From 66-474 sp040255405 (lineage in GTDB: Bacteria > Pseudomonadota > Gammaproteobacteria > Xanthomonadales > Rhodanobacteraceae): a stretch of DNA of 64,000 bases. The translations under genes and the position numbers were made by a program. The notes beneath the pieces were generated by a model. That model searched no databases. It saw only the letters and a program-made list of their open reading frames with translations, and was not told the origin of the DNA. How positions within the stretch are numbered: position 1 is the stretch's first letter; each line of letters begins with the position of its first letter. The DNA lies in contig JBDZUX010000002.1 of NCBI GenBank assembly GCA_040255405.1, forward strand, positions 124,001 to 188,000. The letters run 5' to 3'. Positions 34,012 through 42,950 of the stretch are shown piece after piece.

Positions 34012-35481
34012 TCAGGCGCCGGACTCCCGCACGAACAAATCGATGAATCCCGGCACCGGCATCCCGAGCAGTCGTTCCGTGTTTCCGAAAACATCAATGA
34101 TTTCATGAGCCTGCACTTGAGGCAGGTAACCGGCCAGGGCGTTGCGGAACTTCTCGACGAGGACGGTAACGCCCTCCCCCCGGCGCCGGCGGTGACCAAT
34201 GGGATAATCGACGGCAATCTTCCCGGTGCTCGAGCCATCGTTGAAAAAGACCTCGACCGAATTGCCGATAAAGCGCTTGTCCGGATCGAAATAGTCCTTG
34301 GTGAATTGCGGATTTTCCCGAACCGTCATTTTTGCACGCAGCATGTCGATGCGCGGATCGGCCGCGACGGCATCGGTGTAATCCTCCGCCGTGAGGCGCC
34401 CGAAAATCAGGGGCACCGCCACCATGTACTGGATGCAGTGGTCGCGATCGGCGTAATTTGCCAGCGGACCGGTCTTGTCGATGATGCGCGCGCCGGCCTC
34501 CTGGGTTTCAATCTCGATGCGCGCGATTTCATCGATGCGGTTCTTCACTGCCGGGTGCAACTTCATCGCGCATTCGACCGCAGTCTGCGCGTGGAACTCG
34601 GCCGGGAAGCTGATCTTGAACAGCACGTTCTCCATCACGTAACTGCCGAACGGCCGTTCGAACTCGAAAGCCTTGCCGCCGAACGCGACGTCGTAGAAGC
34701 CCCAGGTCTTCGCGCTCAGCGCCGAGGGATAGCTCGGCTCGTCGGTCGTCACCGCGTTCAACGCGTGGATCACCGCACGTCGGCAGGCGTCGCCCGCCGC
34801 CCAACTCTTGCGCGGGCCGGTGTTGGGCGCGTGTCGGTACGTGCGCAGGCATCCGTTGTCGATCCAGCTGTTGGACACCGCGGTGATCACTTGCTCGCGG
34901 GTGCCGCCCAGCATCGCGGTCGCGACTGCGGTCGAAGCCAGCCGCACCAGGATCACGTGATCCATGCCGGCGCGGTTGAAGGAATTTTTCAACGCGTAGC
35001 AACCCTGGATTTCGTGCGCCTTGATCGCCCAATGCAACACGTCGCGGATGGTCAGCGGCTGGCCGCCATCGCGAACCCGGCTGCGCGAAAGCCAGTCCGC
35101 CACCGCCAGCACCGCACCCAGATTGTCCGACGGGTGACCCCATTCGGCGGCAAGCCACGTATCGTTGAAATCCAGCCAGCGGATCTGGGTGCCGATGCAG
35201 AACGCCGCCTGCGCCGGGTCGAGTTCCAGCGCCGTGCCCGGCACGCGCGCGCCACCGGCGAGCGTGGCACCCGGCACGACGGGCGCAAGGTGCTTCACGC
35301 ACTGCGGGAACTTCATTGCCAGCATCGCGCAGCCCAGCGCGTCCATCAGCATGTGGCGCGCGGTATCCCACGCTTCTTCGGATTCGATGCGGTAGTCGAG
35401 TACGTAATCGGCGACGTCGACCAGCGGCTGGTCGGGCGCGGGGCGGGCGGCGGAACGGGTGGCAGCGTGACTCACGGGCAT
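34012..35481 (-). CDS. prpD: 2-methylcitrate dehydratase
   Basis: This 489-residue MmgE/PrpD-family enzyme dehydrates 2-methylcitrate in propionate breakdown. Recognisable segments are RWLDFNDTWLAAEWGHPSDNLGAVLAVADWL, YALKNSFNRAGMDHVILVRLASTA, and WAAGDACRRAVIHALN. Length and sequence fit PrpD rather than the AcnD/PrpF route. It lies about 7.5 kb from prpC-prpB, with unrelated genes between, so it is probably expressed from its own promoter. Confidence 0.93.
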   Translation of the reverse strand: MPVSHAATRSAARPAPDQPLVDVADYVLDYRIESEEAWDTARHMLMDALGCAMLAMKFPQCVKHLAPVVPGATLAGGARVPGTALELDPAQAAFCIGTQIRWLDFNDTWLAAEWGHPSDNLGAVLAVADWLSRSRVRDGGQPLTIRDVLHWAIKAHEIQGCYALKNSFNRAGMDHVILVRLASTAVATAMLGGTREQVITAVSNSWIDNGCLRTYRHAPNTGPRKSWAAGDACRRAVIHALNAVTTDEPSYPSALSAKTWGFYDVAFGGKAFEFERPFGSYVMENVLFKISFPAEFHAQTAVECAMKLHPAVKNRIDEIARIEIETQEAGARIIDKTGPLANYADRDHCIQYMVAVPLIFGRLTAEDYTDAVAADPRIDMLRAKMTVRENPQFTKDYFDPDKRFIGNSVEVFFNDGSSTGKIAVDYPIGHRRRRGEGVTVLVEKFRNALAGYLPQVQAHEIIDVFGNTERLLGMPVPGFIDLFVRESGA

Positions 35482-35574
35482 TCCTCGATCGAAAGGTTCA
35501 AAGACAGCCTGCTATTTTGCCAGACGACGATTTTTCTTGACGGCCATCCGACGCCGCGTCGAGAATTGACCGGT

Positions 35575-35700
35575 TGCCCGAAGGGGAGTAGCACCGGAAC
35601 CGGGTTCAACCGGCTCCGCGCGGCGATCGTCAGCACGAACCAAAAGGTTCCGGTCGCCGCGGCGGTTCATCCACTGCGCGCGAGACTTTCGACGTCCCAT
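35575..35700 (+). ncRNA. yybP-ykoY manganese riboswitch before the TerC-family gene
   Basis: The leader shows the two conserved halves of the yybP-ykoY motif: AAGGGGAGTAGC (35581-35592) and GCGAGACTTTCGACG (about 35680-35694). P1 can form between CGAAGG and CTTTCG. Between them lie several G/C stems. The aptamer senses Mn2+ and usually switches on Mn efflux or TerC-type genes, which is the gene type that follows here. No terminator stem was resolved, so control may be at ribosome access. Confidence 0.8.
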
Positions 35701-35749
35701 GCCGCATTTGCGGCGTGGGGGGCTCGATCGCACCCGCCCGGAGAACCGC

Positions 35750-36463
35750 ATGTACGTCATCAACGAGCTGCTGCACCACCCTCTGGATCCCGCCTTCTGG
35801 AGTGGGCTCGGCTCGATCATCGTGATTGACCTGGTGTTGGCCGGCGACAACGCGATCGTGATTGCGCTGGCCGCGCGCAGCCTGCCGCAACAGCATCATT
35901 TCCGCGTGATCTTCTGGGGCGTGGTCGGGGCGATCCTGGTCCGCATAGCGATGACTGCCGCGGTCCTTTGGCTGCTGAAAATTCCCGGGCTGATGCTGGC
36001 TGGCGGGATCATCTTGATACCCATCGCATGGCGCCTGCTCAGGCACGAGGAACACAGCGGGCCCACGCTCAAACGCAGGGTTACCGATTTCTGGACCGCC
36101 ATGGGGACCATAGTCGTGGCTGACGCGTTGATGGGTCTCGACAACGTCCTGGGCATCGCCGGCGCATCCGGCGGGCACCTTGGGCTTGTCGTGCTCGGTC
36201 TGCTGTTCAGTGTGCCGCTGGTGGTGTGGGGCTCAACGCTGCTGCTGAAATTGATCGAGCGCTATCCGATCATCATCTACATCGGCGCGGCGGCCATTGC
36301 ATGGACCGCGGCCCGCATGATCACGCGCGACGGCCTGATTGCGCCGTGGTTCGACGCACCGGGACATGATTGGCTGCGCTACCTCGTCGACGGGGTGCTG
36401 GTGATCGGCGTCACCGGCATCGGCTGGTGGATCCGGCACCGCAAGTCCGCTGCATCGGCTTGA
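35750..36463 (+). CDS. TerC/YkoY-family integral membrane protein, probable Mn2+ handling
   Basis: This 237-residue protein has about seven membrane helices. Family marks are IIVIDLVLAGDNAIVIALAAR near the N-terminus and DALMGLDNVLGIAGASGGHLGLV in the middle; the paired D and N residues likely bind metal. Relatives export Mn2+ or help metalate exported proteins. The yybP-ykoY riboswitch directly upstream supports a manganese role. The ATG at 35750 follows GGAGAACC; an in-frame start 17 codons earlier falls inside the leader and is rejected. Confidence 0.88.
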   Translation: MYVINELLHHPLDPAFWSGLGSIIVIDLVLAGDNAIVIALAARSLPQQHHFRVIFWGVVGAILVRIAMTAAVLWLLKIPGLMLAGGIILIPIAWRLLRHEEHSGPTLKRRVTDFWTAMGTIVVADALMGLDNVLGIAGASGGHLGLVVLGLLFSVPLVVWGSTLLLKLIERYPIIIYIGAAAIAWTAARMITRDGLIAPWFDAPGHDWLRYLVDGVLVIGVTGIGWWIRHRKSAASA

Positions 36464-36476
36464 TGCGCCGATCGCG

Positions 36477-37052
36477 TCAGAACGAGGAGTCGGGTTGCTG
36501 CAAAAACGCCATCTCTTCGTCTGTCGAAAGCCGGCCCAATACCACATTGCGATGAGGGTAACGGCCGAAGCGGTCGATGATCGCCTTGTGCTTCAGCTCG
36601 AACGCGTAGTTGTTCTCCAGTCCGGGGTGCCGGAACAGCCGCTCCGCCTCGACGTGGATCACACGCGATTCCGAATGCATGAAAGGCATGTAAAGAAACG
36701 CGCGCCGGATCACCGGCAGGTCGTGGTCGGCCCCGGCGCGGATCGCCTCCTGCGCCAACACCAGCGCCATGCCGTCGCACGCAAATGCTCGCGCATCGTC
36801 GCGGTAGAGATTCCGCGAAAACTGGTCCAGCACGATGATCTCGGCCAGCCTGCCGTCGGCCGTGGCGCGCCACCCCGCAAGCTCGCCGCGCGCAGCCGCC
36901 CCGTGCGTGGTCGCGAAACGCCCGCGAATTGCCGCATCGAAGGCGTCGGTCCGCGCGAAGTACTGTTCCGGCGTCGCTTCCTCGAACCAAAAACGCAGGA
37001 CATCTTGCGGCTTTGCGACCGCGACGCCAGCTTGCGCACCCGGGTCGCTCAC
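36477..37052 (-). CDS. DUF924 family protein
   Basis: This 191-residue soluble helical protein matches DUF924: DVLRFWFEE at the start, IIVLDQFSRNLYRDDARAFACD, FLYMPFMHSE and RFGRYPHRNVVLGR. The fold resembles TPR-like proteins; the function is unknown. The GTG at 37052 overlaps the stop of the upstream membrane-protein gene, so the two are likely co-translated. Confidence 0.85.
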   Translation of the reverse strand: MSDPGAQAGVAVAKPQDVLRFWFEEATPEQYFARTDAFDAAIRGRFATTHGAAARGELAGWRATADGRLAEIIVLDQFSRNLYRDDARAFACDGMALVLAQEAIRAGADHDLPVIRRAFLYMPFMHSESRVIHVEAERLFRHPGLENNYAFELKHKAIIDRFGRYPHRNVVLGRLSTDEEMAFLQQPDSSF

Positions 37053-37900
37053 AGCAATTGCCTCGACTGCTTCGGGGCGAACGCTTCCGCAACCAGCTGA
37101 TTGTCGAACCCGGGCGGCGCCTCGCCGTTGGCGGCGTACAGATAGATGGCCGCCTGGTAGATCGTCTGCAACGTGGACTGGATCAGCGCCAGCACCACCA
37201 GCCAGACCACCAGGATCGCACCGACCGCCAGGATGGCCGCCGCGCCGGCCCCGATCGCGAGGAAGAACAGGATCATCGCCGGCACGATGCCGAACAGCGC
37301 GAAGATCAACCCGAAGCTGACGTTGCCGATGATCTGCTCGCCCCAGGTCTGCTTCAGCATCTCCACCGAGCGCTTGTACGACTCGATCGGGCCGGTGCCC
37401 TCCGCCACGAGCACCGGCACGACCAGGAACGAGGTCACCGACCACGCCATTCCGAGCAGCCCGACCACGATCCGCCCGATGAAGCCAACCTTCTCTTCCA
37501 GCAGGCGCAATAGGATGCCGACGGTGCTGGTCATCAGCGCCCAGCCGAAAATTTGCGGCAGCCGCTGCCATGCGAAAGCCAGTCCGTAGCGGAGGCTCGG
37601 CTGCTCGCCATCGACCTGCCGCAACACGCACGCGACCAGTGCCGAGTTGAAAAAGATGATCACGAAATAATCGAGGAAGTAGAACACGCACAGCGCCGCA
37701 TACATCGGCGCGGAAAGCTGGACGGGACCCTGCAACCGGGCGTGCCCGTGCAATTCCACGAACACCGGCATCGCGAACAACGCGATGACGATCGCCAGCG
37801 CCACGCCCGATATCAGGGGAAACACGACCAGGCGCTTGTCCTGCATCAGCATCTGCCAGGACGCCGCCATCAGTTGCCAGGTTCTTGCAAACTTGCCCAT
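37049..37900 (-). CDS. DUF6159-like integral membrane protein
   Basis: This 283-residue protein has about six hydrophobic helices (first at about 25-45), with a conserved-looking segment VVPVLVAEGTGPIESYKRSVEMLKQTWGE near the middle. It resembles the DUF6159/YIP-like membrane family, for which no reaction is known. A possible role in membrane organisation is only a guess. It overlaps the DUF924 gene (GTGA) and follows the S9 peptidase gene region on the opposite side. Confidence 0.75.
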   Translation of the reverse strand: MGKFARTWQLMAASWQMLMQDKRLVVFPLISGVALAIVIALFAMPVFVELHGHARLQGPVQLSAPMYAALCVFYFLDYFVIIFFNSALVACVLRQVDGEQPSLRYGLAFAWQRLPQIFGWALMTSTVGILLRLLEEKVGFIGRIVVGLLGMAWSVTSFLVVPVLVAEGTGPIESYKRSVEMLKQTWGEQIIGNVSFGLIFALFGIVPAMILFFLAIGAGAAAILAVGAILVVWLVVLALIQSTLQTIYQAAIYLYAANGEAPPGFDNQLVAEAFAPKQSRQLL

Positions 37901-37960
37901 GTCGAAATCCCCCTTGATGTCGAGGATGAACGTGCCGGCGTGGGTGCCGCCAATCCTGCG

Positions 37961-39946
37961 CTATTTCAAGTGACGGGTCATCCAGTCCACCCAGCGGCGG
38001 TACACGTCGCTCTGCTGCACGATGTCACCGGGGAAATGGGTGTCGGCCGGATACGCCCAGAACTCCACGGTGACGCCATTGTCGCGCAACGCGTGATACC
38101 ACTCGTAGCTGTTCAACAACGGCACGTTGGGATCGCCGACGTCGCCCATGATCAGGGTCGGCGCCTTGACGTTGCGCGCGTACGTGATCGGCGACTGCTG
38201 GCGCCAGATGTCCCAGCCCTCGGCGCTCCATGGCGTCGAGCCGAAGAAATACGTGTCGCCCATCTGGTAGTACGCGACGGTGTAATCCATCACCCAGTCC
38301 GTCAATGACGCACCGGCCACCGCGGCTTTCCAGACATCGTAGTGCCCGGTGAGCCAGGTCGTCATGTAGCCGCCGTACGACCAGCCGGAGACGCCGATGC
38401 GATCCTGGTCGACGATACCGAGCTGCTCGACCGCCGCCAATCCGGCCATCACGTCCTTGCCGGGACCTTCGCCGGTGTCGCGATAGATCGCGTGCTGGTA
38501 GGCATCGCCGAGATTGGTGCTGCCGCGGTAGTTCGGCTGGAACACCACGAATCCGGCGGCCGACAAAAGTTGCGGCAAGGGCGAAAAGCGCACGGTGGAT
38601 GCGCTCTCCGGGCCGCCGTGGATCACCAGCACCATGGGATAGCTTTTGCCCTTGCGGTAATCGACGGGATAGGTCAACACGCCGTCCGCGTCCATGCCGT
38701 CGTGGGTTTTCCACTGCAGCGATTCCGTGCGGCCGAGGTCGAGCTTGCCCACCATGGCGTTGACGTCGGTAACGCGCCGCGGCTTTGCGTCCACCGAAGC
38801 CATCACGTACAACTCGTCGGGATGGTTCTGGGTGCTGCCGATGAAGGCAATCCCGCCACTTTTCGAGACAGTCAAATCATTGCCCGGCAGCACGTCGCCA
38901 AGCTTGAGCACGCATGACGTGCCGTCGAGCGGTTGCACCCACAGCACCGAGCGCGTACCGAGCTCGCCCTGCAGCAGCAGCGCCTTGCCCGCAGGCAGCC
39001 ACGCGTACGCATTGAAGTTGCGCGCCAGTGCCGCGGTCGCATCGCGGGTGTTGCCGTGGCCGCCCACGTACACCGCATTGCCATTGTTCTGGTCGCCGTT
39101 GCGAGCGCGCATGAACGCGAATGTCTTGCCATCGGACGCGTAGGCGAAATCGTTCGCGCCCTGGTCGCCGACCAGCGTCGCCGGCTCGCCCTTGCCGTCG
39201 GCGGCAACTTCCGCGATCACCGAACGGAACGACGGGCCCCAATATGGCCCGGGAAACCTGGTGAACACGATCGACTTGCCGTCGCGGCTCCATACCAGCG
39301 GCGTCGCGCCTTCCTGGTCGGTCTGCAGCGAGTAGCCGCCTTCGGTCAGCCGCGTCGCGGTGCCGCCGGTCGCCGCGACCACCCACAAATGCCACGGCGC
39401 CAGCGCCTTGCGCAGCAAAAAGTTTCCATCGGTGACCTGGAACACCTTGTTGTGTTCCTTGATCGCTTTTTCGTTCACAGGCGGATCCTGCGTGATGTAC
39501 GCGATGCGGCTTCCGTCCGGACTCCAGGTAAATTCGTCGACGCCTTCCTTGGTGTCGGTGATGCGCTGCGCATCGCCCCCCGCCATCGGCATCACGTAGA
39601 TCTGCGACTGCTTGGTCTTGTCGTCCTTGGCAAGAAACGCGAGGCGCGTGCCGTCCGGCGACCAGCGCGGCGACGAAACAGTCTCGCGATCGTGCGTCAG
39701 GGTACGCTTCGCGCCGCTCGCCACGTCCACCACCTCGATCCGGGTGTCGTGCTTGTCGGTTTTCCAGACCGGGGTGCTCGCGACAACGGCGACGGATCGG
39801 CCGTCGGGTGAAAGTTGCGGATCGGAAAGTTTCACCAGCCGCTGCAGGTCGGCCAGCCGGAACGGCGTCGCCGCGGCCGAAGACAAGGGCGCGCCCACGA
39901 ACAGCGCAATGAGCACGATCAACCAGCCGGCGCGCGGACGATGCAT
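37961..39946 (-). CDS. exported S9-family prolyl oligopeptidase / dipeptidyl aminopeptidase
   Basis: This 661-residue serine peptidase has a signal peptide (about 1-25) and an N-terminal beta-propeller with WD40-like WSPDGTRLAFLAKDD and TWSPDGSRIAYIT repeats. The C-terminal alpha/beta hydrolase domain has the nucleophile S523 in GWSYGGYM, the acidic residue in GDVGDPNVP, and the histidine in ADTHFPG. It likely trims peptides in the periplasm. The ATG at 39946 gives the signal peptide. It is divergent from fadH. Confidence 0.92.
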   Translation of the reverse strand: MHRPRAGWLIVLIALFVGAPLSSAAATPFRLADLQRLVKLSDPQLSPDGRSVAVVASTPVWKTDKHDTRIEVVDVASGAKRTLTHDRETVSSPRWSPDGTRLAFLAKDDKTKQSQIYVMPMAGGDAQRITDTKEGVDEFTWSPDGSRIAYITQDPPVNEKAIKEHNKVFQVTDGNFLLRKALAPWHLWVVAATGGTATRLTEGGYSLQTDQEGATPLVWSRDGKSIVFTRFPGPYWGPSFRSVIAEVAADGKGEPATLVGDQGANDFAYASDGKTFAFMRARNGDQNNGNAVYVGGHGNTRDATAALARNFNAYAWLPAGKALLLQGELGTRSVLWVQPLDGTSCVLKLGDVLPGNDLTVSKSGGIAFIGSTQNHPDELYVMASVDAKPRRVTDVNAMVGKLDLGRTESLQWKTHDGMDADGVLTYPVDYRKGKSYPMVLVIHGGPESASTVRFSPLPQLLSAAGFVVFQPNYRGSTNLGDAYQHAIYRDTGEGPGKDVMAGLAAVEQLGIVDQDRIGVSGWSYGGYMTTWLTGHYDVWKAAVAGASLTDWVMDYTVAYYQMGDTYFFGSTPWSAEGWDIWRQQSPITYARNVKAPTLIMGDVGDPNVPLLNSYEWYHALRDNGVTVEFWAYPADTHFPGDIVQQSDVYRRWVDWMTRHLK

Positions 39947-40046
39947 GACGGTTCCCGTTTTCCCCTGCGCCACGCCGGGCGCGACCGCGCCAGCATAGCG
40001 CGCGGCGCACTTGCCGGCACGCGACGGCGGCGGCATCCTCGCCGGA

Positions 40047-42071
40047 ATGGCAACGACCTTCCCGCACCTTTTCGCGCCGCTCGACCTGGGGTTCTGCACG
40101 CTGCCCAATCGCGTGTTGATGGGCTCGATGCATACGGGGCTGGAAGACCACGCGCGCGATTTCGGAAAACTCGCCGAATACTTCGCGGCGCGCGCGCGGG
40201 GCGGGGTCGGCCTGATGGTGACGGGCGGCTTCTCGCCCAATGTCACGGGCTGGCTGAAACCCTTTGCCAGTCGTTTGTCTTCGCGCTGGCAGGTCGCGCC
40301 GCACCGGCGCATCACCGGCGCCGTGCACGCGGCGGGCGGACGGATCTGCCTGCAGGTCCTGCACGCGGGGCGCTACGGGTTTCATCCGCTGTCGGTGGCG
40401 CCGTCCGCGACCAAGTCGCCGATCACGCCGTTCACGCCGCGCCCGCTTTCGGAGCGCGGCATCGAACGCACGATCCACGCGTTCGCCCGCTGCGCGAAGC
40501 TCGCGCAGGACGCCGGCTACGACGGCGTCGAGATCATGGGCTCGGAGGGCTATCTGATCAACCAGTTCCTCGCCGAACGCAGCAACCAGCGCAACGATCG
40601 CTGGGGCGGTTCGGCCGAAAACCGCATGCGTTTCGCGATCGAGATCGTGCGTCGCACGCGCGAGGCGGTGGGCCGCGACTTCATCATCATCTACCGCCTG
40701 TCGATGCTTGACCTCGTCGATCGCGCGCAGGCCTGGGATGAAATCGTCGCGCTGGCGAAACAGGTGGAAGCCGCGGGCGCGACATTGATCAACACCGGCA
40801 TCGGCTGGCACGAAGCGCGCATCCCGACCATCGTCACCAGCGTGCCGCGCGCGGCGTTCACCTGGCTGACGCGGCGCATGAAGGAAAACCTGCGCATCCC
40901 GCTGATCACCACCAACCGCGTCAACCTGCCGGAGGTTGCCGAAGCGGTCCTGGCGCGGGGCGATGCCGACATGGTGTCAATGGCACGTCCGTTCCTGGCG
41001 GATCCCGATTGGGTGGCCAAAGCACGCAATGGACGCGCGTCGCTGATCAACCCGTGCATCGCCTGCAACCAGGCCTGCCTCGACCACGTGTTCGAAAACA
41101 AACGCGCGTCGTGCCTGATGAATCCGCGCGCGTGTTACGAGACCGAACTCGTCGATGCACCGGTCATGTGGAAAAAGCGCTTCGCGGTGGTCGGCGCAGG
41201 CCCGGCGGGGCTGGCCTGCGCGACCACGCTGGCGCAGCGCGGGCATGCCGTGGTGTTGTACGAGGCGGCCAACGAAATCGGCGGCCAGTTCAATCTCGCC
41301 TGTCGCATTCCGGGCAAGGAGGAGTACGCCGAGCCGATGCGCTACTGGGGCAACCTGCTGGCCGAACTCGTCGCCGAAGTGCATCTCGGGAAGCGCGCGG
41401 ACGCGGCGACCTTGCGAGCGGGCGGATTCGATGCGGTGGTGGTGGCGACCGGCGTCACGCCGCGTGATCCGCACATTCCGGGACAAGACCATCCGATGGT
41501 GATGGGTTATCACGATGCCGTGATGGGAACCCGCGCGATCGGCAAGCGCGTCGCGATCATCGGCGCGGGCGGCATCGGCTTCGACGTCGCCGAATTCCTG
41601 ACCCAACCGCCGCCTTCAGCCACCACCGACATCGCGCGCTGGGCGCGCGAATGGGGCGTCGATACCACGCTCGCGCACCGCGGCGGCCTCGACAAACCGC
41701 AAGTCGAAGCATCACCGCGCGAAGTCTGGCTGCTGCAGCGCACCGCCGGGCGGCCGGGCAGGCGACTCAACAAGACCACCGGCTGGGTGCATCGCGCTTC
41801 CCTGAAGGCCAAGGGCGTGCAGATGCTCGGTGGCGTCACGTACGGGAAGATCGACGATGCAGGACTGCACGTCACCCTCGACGGCGAACCGCGCACGCTT
41901 GCGGTCGACAACGTGATCATCTGCGCGGGCCAGGAATCCAACCGCTCGCTGGCGGATGAACTGTTGGCATTCGGAGTGACGGTGCATGTCATCGGCGGCG
42001 CCGACGTCGCGGCGGAACTCGATGCCAAGCGCGCAATCCGCCAGGCAACGGAACTTGCTGCACGCCTGTAA
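40047..42071 (+). CDS. fadH: 2,4-dienoyl-CoA reductase (NADPH), FadH type
   Basis: This 674-residue flavo-iron-sulfur enzyme reduces 2,4-dienoyl-CoA so that polyunsaturated fatty acids can enter beta-oxidation. It has an N-terminal OYE-like FMN barrel, then a 4Fe-4S cluster with C337, C340, C344 and C356 at the same spacing as E. coli FadH, then FAD/NADPH domains with VVGAGPAGLACATTLAQRGH and IIGAGGIGFDVAEFL. The length is standard. The ATG at 40047 lies on a GCCGGA stretch with a weak ribosome site. Confidence 0.94.
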   Translation: MATTFPHLFAPLDLGFCTLPNRVLMGSMHTGLEDHARDFGKLAEYFAARARGGVGLMVTGGFSPNVTGWLKPFASRLSSRWQVAPHRRITGAVHAAGGRICLQVLHAGRYGFHPLSVAPSATKSPITPFTPRPLSERGIERTIHAFARCAKLAQDAGYDGVEIMGSEGYLINQFLAERSNQRNDRWGGSAENRMRFAIEIVRRTREAVGRDFIIIYRLSMLDLVDRAQAWDEIVALAKQVEAAGATLINTGIGWHEARIPTIVTSVPRAAFTWLTRRMKENLRIPLITTNRVNLPEVAEAVLARGDADMVSMARPFLADPDWVAKARNGRASLINPCIACNQACLDHVFENKRASCLMNPRACYETELVDAPVMWKKRFAVVGAGPAGLACATTLAQRGHAVVLYEAANEIGGQFNLACRIPGKEEYAEPMRYWGNLLAELVAEVHLGKRADAATLRAGGFDAVVVATGVTPRDPHIPGQDHPMVMGYHDAVMGTRAIGKRVAIIGAGGIGFDVAEFLTQPPPSATTDIARWAREWGVDTTLAHRGGLDKPQVEASPREVWLLQRTAGRPGRRLNKTTGWVHRASLKAKGVQMLGGVTYGKIDDAGLHVTLDGEPRTLAVDNVIICAGQESNRSLADELLAFGVTVHVIGGADVAAELDAKRAIRQATELAARL

Positions 42072-42180
42072 CGGGGTTGAAGCGGGTTGCGCGCGCCCCC
42101 ATTCAGATGAGACTGTGCGCTGCTGCGCACCGCTCTGTTGCGCGCATACGCGACACCCGCTTCATCCATAGGAGTCGTCC

Positions 42181-42810
42181 ATGAAACTCTACAGTTTTCC
42201 CGGTTCCTGCGCCCTCGCCAGCCACATCGCCCTCGAGTGGTCGGGCAAGCCCTACTCGCTGGAATTGATCCAAAAGGAAGACCTGGACCAGACCAGGTTC
42301 AGGCAACTCAATCCAAGCCACCACGTACCCATTCTGGAAGGCGATGGCTGGGTACTCGACCAGAACGCCGCGATCCTGACCTACATCGCAGACATCGCGC
42401 CGGAAGCCAGGCTGGACGGCGACGGCACGCCGCTGGGCCGCGCCGAAGTCAACCGCTGGCTCGGGCTCATCAACTCAGAGATCCACCCGGCCTACAAGCC
42501 GTTGTTCGGCACCACGAATTATCTGGGTGACGAAGCGATGATCGCGAAAAGCCATGACAACGCGCGCACACAACTGCGCAAGATGTTCGAGCGCTGCAAC
42601 GCACAACTTGGCAAGCACGCCTGGATCGCCGGCGACACGCGCTCGATCGCGGATGCTTACCTGTTCGTGGTCGTCATGTGGACACACCTCGTGAAGGTCG
42701 ACCTGTCGGGCCTCGACAACCTCAAGGGATTCGAGCAACGCATGCGCGCCGACGCCGGCGTCAAGAAGGCGCTCAAGGAGCAAGGCCTGGACAAGGCGCG
42801 CGCCGCCTGA
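42181..42810 (+). CDS. glutathione S-transferase family protein
   Basis: This 209-residue cytosolic GST has the N-terminal thioredoxin-like half (MKLYSFPGSCALASHIALEW, NPSHHVPILEGDGWVLDQNAAILTYI) and the helical C-terminal half with the N-capping ITSIADAYLF-like motif (SIADAYLFVVVMW). The CALA segment with Ser/Cys at position 9-10 resembles beta-class enzymes. The substrate is unknown. The ATG follows AGGAGTC, and a terminator lies 26 bases past the stop. Confidence 0.92.
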   Translation: MKLYSFPGSCALASHIALEWSGKPYSLELIQKEDLDQTRFRQLNPSHHVPILEGDGWVLDQNAAILTYIADIAPEARLDGDGTPLGRAEVNRWLGLINSEIHPAYKPLFGTTNYLGDEAMIAKSHDNARTQLRKMFERCNAQLGKHAWIAGDTRSIADAYLFVVVMWTHLVKVDLSGLDNLKGFEQRMRADAGVKKALKEQGLDKARAA

Positions 42811-42835
42811 GCCCGGTTGCCGATGCGACAACAAG

Positions 42836-42864
42836 AAAGGCCGCGCACCTGCGCGGCCTTTTTG
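42836..42864 (+). terminator. rho-independent terminator after the GST gene
   Basis: GGCCGCGCA and TGCGCGGCC form a stem closed by a short loop and followed by five Ts. It ends the GST transcript and, being symmetric with an A-rich left flank, could also end prpC from the other side. Confidence 0.85.
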
Positions 42865-42950
42865 CATGCACTGCCGAACCCCTGAGGAACGTCGCGAGCG
42901 GCGGCGGATCGCGTGACGCCGGATCCCGGCAGGCCGTCAAGCGCTTCGAA

